Origin: Treponema sp. UBA4319
GTDB taxonomy: Bacteria > Spirochaetota > Spirochaetia > Treponematales > Treponemataceae
Assembly: GCA_002393865.1 (NCBI GenBank)
Contig: DGUD01000178.1
Location: 1-13,140 of the forward strand
Direction of reading: 5' to 3'
DNA length: 13,140 nucleotides
Position 1 is the first letter of the stretch. Each line of letters opens with the position of its first letter. A program made the translations under genes and the position numbers. This document shows positions 7,160 to 13,140 of the stretch, one piece after another. The notes below the pieces were generated by a model. It made no database searches. It was not told the DNA's origin and saw only the letters and a program-made list of their open reading frames with translations.

Positions 7160-7866
7160 GCATGCTTACAGTACAAGACCTTTCCGTGTCCTATGGCTCA
7201 ATCCGGGCGCTCAAGGGTATTTCCTTTTCCGTGGAGAAAGGCGAGATAATCAGTCTGATTGGCTCCAATGGCGCGGGCAAGACCACGACGCTCCATTCCA
7301 TCAGCAACCTGCTCAAAAAGCAGGGGGGGCGCATTACATTCCAGGAGGAGGACATCACCTCCATGAGCGCGGACGAGATTGTCCGGCGGGGACTGATTCA
7401 GGTGCCGGAAGGCCGCCGCGTCTTTGCCAACATGAGCGTGCGCGAGAACCTTGAGATGGGCGCCTTTGTGCGCAGGGATCGTGCCGGTATCAAAGATGAC
7501 CTTGAGTGGGTATTCGAGCTTTTTCCGCGTATGAGGGAACGGTTCCGTCAGTATGCGGGCACGCTGAGCGGCGGCGAGCAGCAGATGCTCGCGATGGGAA
7601 GGAGCCTGATGGCGCGTCCGTCGCTGCTCCTGCTGGACGAGCCGAGCATGGGGCTTGCGCCTATCCTCGTCGATGAGATATTCGACATCATTCAGAAAAT
7701 ATCCGCCGCGGGCACGACAATCCTGCTCGTTGAGCAGAATGCCTACAAGGCGCTGTCAATCGCATCGCGCGCGTATATACTTGAGACTGGTACGGTTGTA
7801 AAAACCGGGAAAGCCGCGGAGCTTATCAGCGACGCGTCCATAAAATCCGCATACTTAGGAGGCTGA
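7156..7866 (+). CDS. livF: branched-chain amino acid ABC transporter ATP-binding protein LivF
   Basis: LivF is the partner ATPase of LivG. At 236 residues it has the usual compact LivF length. Visible motifs are Walker A GSNGAGKTT (36-44), VPEGRRVFANMSVRENLEMG (83-102, the LivF-specific stretch with Q82 before it), signature LSGGEQQMLAMGRSLM (137-152) and Walker B LLLLDEPSMGLAP (157-169). The switch region reads LVEQN (191-195): Gln replaces the usual His, as is normal in LivF. The start overlaps the livG stop (ATGA, 7156-7159), and GGAGG at 7145-7149 supports it. A run of seven G (7323-7329) falls inside the coding region at codons 56-58; slippage there would inactivate the protein. Confidence 0.94.
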   Translation: MSMLTVQDLSVSYGSIRALKGISFSVEKGEIISLIGSNGAGKTTTLHSISNLLKKQGGRITFQEEDITSMSADEIVRRGLIQVPEGRRVFANMSVRENLEMGAFVRRDRAGIKDDLEWVFELFPRMRERFRQYAGTLSGGEQQMLAMGRSLMARPSLLLLDEPSMGLAPILVDEIFDIIQKISAAGTTILLVEQNAYKALSIASRAYILETGTVVKTGKAAELISDASIKSAYLGG

Positions 7867-7868
7867 TT

Positions 7869-8513
7869 ATGCTGGTAAAAGACATGATGACACGGAACCC
7901 CGTGACGGTAAGCCCTGAGACGTCCATACTGGACGCAAAGGATATTATGACGAAGCATAATATAAAGAAGCTCCCGGTGCTGGACAGAAGCGGCTCGCTG
8001 GCGGGCATCCTGACCCGCAACGACCTGATTAAGGCCGCTCCCAGCGACGCGACGACGCTGGACATGTTCGAGCTGAGCTACCTGCTGAGCAAGCTGACGG
8101 CGGAAAAAGTCATGCGCAAGGACGTCAAGACGGTGACCGAGAACGAGACCGTGGAGGAAGCCGCCCGCCTGATGGAGGACTACGGTATCGGCTGCCTTCC
8201 CGTGCTGAAGAATAAGCTGCTCGTCGGCATCGTGACGGAGAGCGACCTTTTCCGTACCTTCATCGATATGTTCGACACCCGCTCCGCCGGGGTGCGGGCA
8301 ACCGTCATAGTTGACGAGAAGCCCGGCCAGCTGGGCAAGATAAGCCAGGCGATTGCCGATCTCGGCGGCAACATCGTGGCTGTCGTCACCTGTCCGGCAA
8401 GCATGGATCAGCGCCGCAAGGTGACCGTCAAGGCCTCCGGTATCACGCTGGAGCAGTGCCGCTCTATCATGGAGAACTGCGGCGCCAAGATTGAGGACAT
8501 CCGCAACGTATAG
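7869..8513 (+). CDS. CBS-CBS-ACT domain protein linked to the Liv importer
   Basis: This 214-residue soluble protein has two CBS motifs, residues 1-54 (MLVKDMMTRNPVTVSPETSI to AGILTRNDLI) and 77-133 (TAEKVMRKDVKTVTENETVE to VGIVTESDLF). Together they form a Bateman module that commonly binds adenine nucleotides. They are followed by an ACT-like domain (about 143-211, starting RATVIVDEKPGQLGKISQAI), a fold that often binds amino acids. This order resembles AcuB-type proteins. The gene begins two bases after livF, with AGGAGG (7857-7862) inside the end of livF, so it belongs to the same transcript. I infer a regulatory partner of the importer or of branched-chain amino acid metabolism, combining energy status and amino acid level. 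There is no DNA-binding domain, so a direct transcription factor is unlikely. Confidence 0.9.
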   Translation: MLVKDMMTRNPVTVSPETSILDAKDIMTKHNIKKLPVLDRSGSLAGILTRNDLIKAAPSDATTLDMFELSYLLSKLTAEKVMRKDVKTVTENETVEEAARLMEDYGIGCLPVLKNKLLVGIVTESDLFRTFIDMFDTRSAGVRATVIVDEKPGQLGKISQAIADLGGNIVAVVTCPASMDQRRKVTVKASGITLEQCRSIMENCGAKIEDIRNV

Positions 8514-8588
8514 CGCCCGGCGGGGGTAGCCCTTTCCTCCCGGAATCTGGCGCTTGCCAGCGGAACAGAAGGTCTGCTCCCCGGCTGC
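8514..8588. other. convergent intergenic region without a clear terminator
   Basis: The liv operon and the helicase gene end face to face here. Two short hairpins are visible: CGGGGG (8521-8526) with CTCCCG (8537-8542, one wobble), and CTGGC (8547-8551) with GCCAG (8556-8560). Neither has a T run on either strand, so termination may be factor-dependent or may occur as overlapping antisense transcripts. Confidence 0.35.
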
Positions 8589-11500
8589 TTATCTGATAAC
8601 TCGCCTGAAGAAATCTTCCAGTACTGCCTTGATAAAATGATAGCGGCGGGCATAGGTGTTGTCCACCCTGATCAGAATCAGATGGTGGTTCTGGCAGATT
8701 TCGTTCTTCATCCGGTCCCTCCTTTTTACCGACTCATCCTCCCGGTGCTCCTTGCCGTCAAGCTCTATGGCAAGCAAAGCCCGTTCCATTTTGTCGCTTC
8801 CCCGTTCGAACAGAACAAAGTCAAACCTTCCGCTGTAAAAGAGGGCGGGGTCAACAGGCTCCCGGTTAAATACGGCAGCGATGCCGACTTCTTTTTTTAT
8901 TGAGTACCTGCCGCTCCCGTTAGCAACCCTGTCAAGGGCGTGGCTTAGGGTCTTGAGGAAATTTTCTTCGGTTTCTGTGGAGTAAGGTCTGATGCCTAGT
9001 GCCCGTGACGAGGTTGACAGAGCGGTGACTTCGCATTGTCCTTTTGTCTTGATATAATCCTTCAGTTCAAAAATATCATCGACCCGTTTCTCGCAATTCG
9101 GGCTTGGCTTTTGGGACGCTTGGGAATGGAGCCTGTTTATTTCCTTCTCGCTTCCAATTACCACGAGCTTTTTCTTTGCGCGGGAGGTCGCCACGTTTAT
9201 AAGCTCACGGTTGCTGTTCAGCCATGCATACGTTCTGTCTCCGGTTTTGTTTGTGACGGCGAGCGAGAATAGAATGACATCTTTTTCATCTCCTTGGAAC
9301 GTATGTACCGTTCCGCACGTGATATTCCTGACACCTCGCTCTTTGAGCTCCTGCTCAACCAGGTTCTTTTGTCTGACGAACGGTGTGATGACGCCGATAT
9401 TCTGTTCCGGGTGGGCTTTCGCGTACGCGACGATCTCCTCTGCTTCTTGGGGAGCTGTATTTTTCAGGTTTGCCGTATCATCTGGAATATCCTTGAAAAG
9501 CAGCGGCTCCGTTTCTGTTGATGTCGTCTCTATGCTGAGTCGGCCGTTATAATATTTTTTGTTGTTGAACGTTATAATCTGGGGTGCGCAGCGGTAATGG
9601 TGGCTCAGCAGTATTTCTTTGCTGACGGAATCACAGGCAAGGAATGTCTTGTATATCGAATTCTGGATATAGTCGTATTCTGCCGGAACTTTATATATGC
9701 TCCGGAGTTTTTCGTTGTCCTTTGCGTCCATCACTATCACCGGATTAAGCTGCTGCGGGTCTCCTACAAGCATCAGCTGTTTTCCCCTGATGATAGGAAC
9801 GAGTGAAATAGCATTGTCGCACTGGCTTGCTTCATCTATAATCGTCATATCGACGTATACTGCGGGAGTTCCGATTTTTTGTGCAGAGATACAGGTGCTT
9901 GCTATGACAGGGAAAACCCGCAGCATTCGCCTTATGTTGTCTTCGTTTTTTAGGAAATCGGAGAATAGTTTCAGCCTCTTCTCATCATCATCTTTCATCA
10001 AGAATATGTCCAGAAGATCCTTGTTTTTCGGTTCTCCCAAACGCTTGATATGTTTTATGGATGTATAATACAGGTATTTCAAAAGTCTGTCGCTGCTGCT
10101 GTAGGTGAGCGATAGCGCATCCTCATTTTTTATCTCTCCGAGTTTCGCTATCGCCTCGTCAATTTGTTTGAGCTGCCTCCCCTCAAGGTCAAACTTATAG
10201 GTCATGTTGATACTTGTGCTCAGAAGCTGTTCGATGGCATCGCGACGCTCTTCCAGCTCGATTCTTGCTTCATAACGCTTGAGCAGGTTCATCAGCTTTT
10301 GTGAATCCTCAACTTCTTCTCCTTTATTGCGTTCCAGTGTATCGGTATAAATAGGGGTCTCCTTCAGGGCAAGGTACTGCTTTTGCCAGAAATTCAGTGA
10401 GTCCAGCATTTTCCCCTTGTTCCCGATGCGAAAAAGCGGAAAAGGCACCGTCTTTCCCTTGTACTGAATGCTTCGCAATGCCTCGCACACTCCGTCTATC
10501 GGGTGGTTGTTGAACGAGGAGAAAAGAACCGTCTTTTCATTAAAGAAAGCTGTCGTTATGGTGTTGAAAATCGTGCTGGTCTTTCCTGTTCCCGGAGGCC
10601 CCTGAATGTAGCTCAAGGGATATTTTATGGCATTGCTCATGGCAAGAAGCTGATCGAGGTTTGCTTTTTGATGTATCAGGACAAGGGGATAGTTTTTATG
10701 CCTGATTGGAGGTTTTGTCAGGTTCCCGAAGAATGCCTTTAATGGTTCTGCCGCCGTACCGTCTTCCATCACGTTTTTTATATATGCGTACTCATCTTTC
10801 AGGTCTACGGAGACATCGCGGCTCAGCGGAATGATATACGGAAGGTCATCGACTTGTTCTCTGGGAAAAACAATGTTCCGGGAGATTGCATCTTTGATTT
10901 CTTCCCGGTTCAGGTCAAAATCATCCAGAAGTGAATAGTCATCCTCATCAAGAAAGCGCCGGATGCTTTCTTCTGCGATGTTCCCGACATTGAAACGCTT
11001 GCAGATGGAGGTGCCGTCCTTTGCGATAAGCTCTTGTTTCTTTACGTCAAGGGACAGCTTTTTATATGCCAGCACGTAGAGGCCTTTTTCCGTGTGTATG
11101 CTCAATACATTCATGCAAAGCCAGCAGGTTTGTTTGTATGAGATAGTTTTCTTTGACTTTGCCTGAAATTCATGCACAAGGTGCTTGAACTGCTCTTCAC
11201 TCAAAGAATAGCGTCCGTTTGCCAGGGAGCTTTCGTCAAAGTGTTCCAGCAGGGAATACTGTTCCTGATATGGTGTGGTGTTCAGTTTCGTACATTCCAG
11301 AAGATAGTCTAGAATTTTCAGGTTCGGGATATGGCCGAATAAGGTTTGGAATGAGTCAGGGTTTTCTGCGATGCGCTTCTTCAGTTCCTGTGGTACAGGG
11401 TAGTACGACTCATCGATAAGATGGGCTTCCGAAATGGAATCTATATAGAGCCTGTCGAAATCCGCAATCGTATGGTTCGTGACATGAAAGCCTTCTGTGT

Positions 11501-11645
11501 TCAAGAGCCTTTTTGGGATATCGATATCGCGAATTCCTATCCAGAAGCTGCTTTGTTTTCCCTCTTTGTTAAGGTAATCAATACCGAGCCATTTGTTCTG
11601 TGTGATGGCCTGAAAGATTTGGTGGAGAATCTGCTTGCGCTGCAT
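8589..11645 (-). CDS. superfamily 1 (UPF1/DNA2-like) helicase with C-terminal PD-(D/E)XK nuclease domain and WYL-like N-terminus
   Basis: A 1018-residue protein. Helicase motifs occur in order: Walker A QGPPGTGKTSTI (348-359), DEAD-like motif II IIDEASQ (602-608), motif III MLVGDPQQLNPV (625-636), HHYRCAP (682-688), motif V GTVHTFQGDEKDVI (778-791) and motif VI INVATSRAKKKLVVIG (816-831). This places it with UPF1/DNA2-type superfamily 1B helicases. A long helical insert follows motif I. Residues 890-1018 form a nuclease domain of the DUF2726 kind: RFDFVLF with D942, then AIELDGKEH with E961, D963 and K965, followed by RRDRMKNEICQNHHLILIRV, so the catalytic set looks intact. Residues 1-80 (ILHQIFQAITQNKWLGIDYL, later ADFDRLYIDSISEA) look like a WYL-type fold, by eye only. 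I chose the ATG at 11645 because it starts the recognisable domain; in-frame ATGs at 11684 and 11726 would add 13 or 27 unconvincing residues. No start has a well-spaced ribosome binding site. Composition is more A+T-rich than the flanking genes. Likely role, inferred: DNA or RNA processing, possibly phage defence. Confidence 0.88.
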   Translation of the reverse strand: MQRKQILHQIFQAITQNKWLGIDYLNKEGKQSSFWIGIRDIDIPKRLLNTEGFHVTNHTIADFDRLYIDSISEAHLIDESYYPVPQELKKRIAENPDSFQTLFGHIPNLKILDYLLECTKLNTTPYQEQYSLLEHFDESSLANGRYSLSEEQFKHLVHEFQAKSKKTISYKQTCWLCMNVLSIHTEKGLYVLAYKKLSLDVKKQELIAKDGTSICKRFNVGNIAEESIRRFLDEDDYSLLDDFDLNREEIKDAISRNIVFPREQVDDLPYIIPLSRDVSVDLKDEYAYIKNVMEDGTAAEPLKAFFGNLTKPPIRHKNYPLVLIHQKANLDQLLAMSNAIKYPLSYIQGPPGTGKTSTIFNTITTAFFNEKTVLFSSFNNHPIDGVCEALRSIQYKGKTVPFPLFRIGNKGKMLDSLNFWQKQYLALKETPIYTDTLERNKGEEVEDSQKLMNLLKRYEARIELEERRDAIEQLLSTSINMTYKFDLEGRQLKQIDEAIAKLGEIKNEDALSLTYSSSDRLLKYLYYTSIKHIKRLGEPKNKDLLDIFLMKDDDEKRLKLFSDFLKNEDNIRRMLRVFPVIASTCISAQKIGTPAVYVDMTIIDEASQCDNAISLVPIIRGKQLMLVGDPQQLNPVIVMDAKDNEKLRSIYKVPAEYDYIQNSIYKTFLACDSVSKEILLSHHYRCAPQIITFNNKKYYNGRLSIETTSTETEPLLFKDIPDDTANLKNTAPQEAEEIVAYAKAHPEQNIGVITPFVRQKNLVEQELKERGVRNITCGTVHTFQGDEKDVILFSLAVTNKTGDRTYAWLNSNRELINVATSRAKKKLVVIGSEKEINRLHSQASQKPSPNCEKRVDDIFELKDYIKTKGQCEVTALSTSSRALGIRPYSTETEENFLKTLSHALDRVANGSGRYSIKKEVGIAAVFNREPVDPALFYSGRFDFVLFERGSDKMERALLAIELDGKEHREDESVKRRDRMKNEICQNHHLILIRVDNTYARRYHFIKAVLEDFFRRVIR
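8729..8748. repeat. 20-bp direct repeat, copy A (inside helicase nuclease domain)
   Basis: CCGACTCATCCTCCCGGTGC on the + strand, identical to copy B at 11718-11737 and in the same orientation. On the coding (-) strand it encodes HREDES just after the ELDGK nuclease motif (residues 967-972). Identity stops exactly at both ends. Confidence 0.9.
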
Positions 11646-11651
11646 ATGCAA

Positions 11652-11680
11652 AGTATAGCATAAAATATCCTGTAGGGAAA
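11652..11680 (-). promoter_or_regulatory. possible promoter giving a near-leaderless helicase transcript
   Basis: On the - strand a TATACT box (11657-11652, five of six to consensus) ends six bases before the ATG at 11645. The hexamer 17 bases upstream is TTTCCC (11680-11675), a poor -35 match. A transcript from it would begin at or within a base or two of the ATG, which would explain the missing ribosome binding site. This is suggestive only. Confidence 0.3.
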
Positions 11681-11717
11681 GCATATGAAGCGCATCCGTT
11701 GTTCTCAGAAGTACCGC

Positions 11718-11737
11718 CCGACTCATCCTCCCGGTGC
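11718..11737. repeat. 20-bp direct repeat, copy B (between hlyD-like gene and helicase)
   Basis: Perfect second copy of the 20-mer at 8729-8748, 2989 bases away. It begins four bases after the stop of the HlyD-like gene. On the - strand it contains GGGAGGATG, so it supplies the furthest upstream in-frame ATG (11726) of the helicase reading frame, though with no spacing from the GGGAGG. It is read in a different frame from copy A. Confidence 0.9.
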
Positions 11738-11741
11738 CCGC

Positions 11742-12893
11742 TCAGCACAGGAAGTCTATCTTTTTCAGCAGCATTGTCAGTATGCGTTCGTGTTCCAGCA
11801 CGATACGGGCGTTTGTCTCCAGCCCGGCGCGGACAGGAAAGCTCCTGCCCCGGCGGTCGGTAAAAGCTGCGCGGTCTATGTCCGCGTAGACGCAGTAATA
11901 GAGCTCCTTCCCGCTGATGCGGATATCGGGATCCAGGGCGACGATGCTTCCTTCCGCCCCCTGATATTCAAAGTAGGGGAATGCCGTCAGGCGGAATTTC
12001 ACTTTCATGCCCAGGTGTATGCGCCCCATGTCTTTGGGCGGCACCCGCAGCTCCACGCGGAAATGAGCCGCATCGTCGGGGACGATGTTCAGCACTGGCT
12101 TGCCGGATTCGATGTAGTCGCCCTCGTTGAGCTGCGCGAGCTCCTGCACGTAGCCGTCCACGGGGGCGCGGACGCAGAGCTGGGCGCAGGTGCTTTCCGC
12201 TTGCTGCAGCTCCTGCGCCGTCCGCTCGGCTGCCAGACGCAAGGCCTGCTCCTCGCTGTATATGGCCTTGGAGAATTCCGTGCGGCATGCCTGGAGCGCA
12301 GCTGCCGCGCGCTCATAGTTCAGGCGCTCCGTCCTGATGCTCCGTTCCCGGCGGAGCGCTTCCGGGCGATGCTGCTCCGCCGTGTATTTCTGGTACGCGA
12401 TTTCTTTCTGGAGCGTCAGTTCTTGCGTCCGGCTGCGGAAGTTCTCGAATCGGGCGCTGGTCTCGGCGTATTCCGGTGGAACGAGGTTCTTGTTTTCCTC
12501 GTAGCTGCTGATGAGCGCGCGTATGCCTGCTAGCCTGCGCCCGGTGTCCTGCTGCTCTGCCAAGAGCGTGGCTTTCCTGGCCTCGTACTGGGTCGGGTCG
12601 ATGCTGAAGAGCACATCGCCCCTGCCGACTTTCTCGCCGGGCCGGTAGCGCAGCTCGGTGACAGTGCCCGCAATAACGTTTTTTATCGCGGAGACATTTC
12701 CCTGCGTGCGTACCACGCCGCCCGCTTTTATCACGTCGTCGGCGCTGCAGAGGCAGACTATTCCCGTTGCGGCGCAGAAGCATGCCGCGACGGTGAGCAG
12801 GAGCACGTGCACTTCACTCGGAATCCTGAGCAGCAGGAATTCTTTTGTGAGCCTCATGCTATTCTGATGATATAAGATGATTTCCTTTTTCAT
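11742..12893 (-). CDS. HlyD-family membrane fusion protein of a type I (peptide/protein) exporter
   Basis: This 383-residue protein bridges the inner-membrane ABC exporter to the periplasm and an outer-membrane channel. A short cytoplasmic N-terminus leads to one membrane helix (about 28-50, VHVLLLTVAACFCAATGIVCL). The first half of a lipoyl-like domain follows (70-100, KNVIAGTVTELRYRPGEKVG), then a long charged coiled coil (about 103-235) and the second lipoyl half (LCVRAPVDGYVQELAQLNEG, 239-258). Last is the beta-barrel region with FRVELRVPPKDMGRIHLGMK and ELYYCVYADID. This is the standard HlyD layout and nearly standard length. The start at 12893 (MKKEIILYHQ) overlaps the end of the upstream ABC gene by 35 bases; in-frame ATGs at 12947 (preceded by AAGG) and 12857 are alternatives, and none has a strong ribosome binding site. 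Cargo is unknown; a bacteriocin-like peptide or repeat protein is typical. Confidence 0.88.
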   Translation of the reverse strand: MKKEIILYHQNSMRLTKEFLLLRIPSEVHVLLLTVAACFCAATGIVCLCSADDVIKAGGVVRTQGNVSAIKNVIAGTVTELRYRPGEKVGRGDVLFSIDPTQYEARKATLLAEQQDTGRRLAGIRALISSYEENKNLVPPEYAETSARFENFRSRTQELTLQKEIAYQKYTAEQHRPEALRRERSIRTERLNYERAAAALQACRTEFSKAIYSEEQALRLAAERTAQELQQAESTCAQLCVRAPVDGYVQELAQLNEGDYIESGKPVLNIVPDDAAHFRVELRVPPKDMGRIHLGMKVKFRLTAFPYFEYQGAEGSIVALDPDIRISGKELYYCVYADIDRAAFTDRRGRSFPVRAGLETNARIVLEHERILTMLLKKIDFLC

Positions 12894-13140
12894 GTTGTGC
12901 CGTCCAGAGCTTGTGATAGAATCCTCGCTGTCTGATGAGCGCTGCATGCGAGCCTTGCTCTACGAGCTGCCCCCGGTTGAATACAAAAATCTTGTCGCAG
13001 TCCTGCACAGTGGAGAGCCTGTGCGCCACCATGATGACGGTCTTGCCGCGGATTCGCTTGTAGACTGTCTGCATGATTGCCTGCTCTGATACGCTGTCAA
13101 GGCTCGCCGTCGCCTCGTCAAGAACGAGCAGCTGCGGGTC
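12859..13140 (-). CDS. type I exporter ABC transporter, C-terminal end of ATPase domain (5' part outside window)
   Basis: The reading frame is open from the right window edge to TAG at 12861-12859, giving the last 93 residues of an export ABC protein. The fragment opens at Walker B, LLVLDEATASLDS, continues through the H-loop TVIMVAHRLSTVQDCDKIFV and ends in the usual RGQLVEQGSHAALIRQRGFY with a short tail. The DEATASLDS and AHRLSTV wording belongs to exporters of the HlyB/MsbA/peptidase-containing type, not to importers. The membrane domain and any N-terminal C39-like peptidase lie outside the window, so subclass cannot be settled. The overlapping HlyD-family gene downstream indicates a two-component export operon reading leftward. 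Confidence 0.92.
   Translation of the reverse strand, partial: DPQLLVLDEATASLDSVSEQAIMQTVYKRIRGKTVIMVAHRLSTVQDCDKIFVFNRGQLVEQGSHAALIRQRGFYHKLWTAQHEKGNHLISSE

Noticed and set aside
11641..11650. Palindrome TGCATATGCA at the helicase start codon as an operator
   Set aside because: A 10-bp palindrome is expected around a dozen times in a window of this length, and it is not matched by a second copy.
8589..11737. Helicase as a transposon with the 20-bp repeats as target duplications
   Set aside because: Target duplications flank an element without being part of its coding end; here one copy encodes protein, there are no terminal inverted repeats and no transposase or integrase.
11685..12533. 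282-codon open frame on the + strand opposite the HlyD-like gene
   Set aside because: The opposite frame encodes a complete HlyD architecture; this one is a shadow and has no ribosome binding site.

Overview
The window reads as ordinary chromosome of a host-associated spirochaete, most likely a Treponema of moderate G+C. That assignment is an inference from three things: the rpsK-rpsD-rpoA-rplQ order followed by a small zinc-ribbon gene, a substrate-binding lipoprotein with a relaxed lipobox, and strong GGAGG-type ribosome binding sites. No rRNA, tRNA, CRISPR array or recognisable insertion sequence was found.

Left part (1-2755, + strand): the distal end of the alpha ribosomal-protein operon. 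It holds the 3' part of rpsK, then rpsD, rpoA, rplQ and an 82-residue CxxC/CxxC protein, all tightly packed or overlapping, and it closes with a clear intrinsic terminator.

Middle part (2756-8513, + strand): a branched-chain or hydrophobic amino acid ABC importer. A good sigma-70-type promoter overlapped by a 6-bp inverted repeat drives the lipoprotein gene livJ. A second strong terminator hairpin separates livJ from livH-livM-livG-livF, which run in overlapping or touching frames. The last gene, two bases after livF, encodes a CBS-CBS-ACT protein that probably senses ligand or energy state for the importer. A 9-G tract sits directly in front of the livM start.

Right part (8589-13140, - strand), reading right to left: the end of a type I export ABC transporter ATPase, its HlyD-type membrane fusion partner in an overlapping frame, then a large (about 1018 aa) protein. 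This protein combines an N-terminal region that resembles a WYL fold, a UPF1/DNA2-like superfamily 1 helicase, and a C-terminal PD-(D/E)XK nuclease of the DUF2726 kind. It lacks a normal ribosome binding site, looks more A+T-rich than its neighbours, and is bracketed by a perfect 20-bp direct repeat, one copy just before its start and one inside its nuclease-coding end. These features suggest an acquired nucleic-acid-processing gene, possibly a single-gene phage-defence effector. It is the most interesting object in the window.
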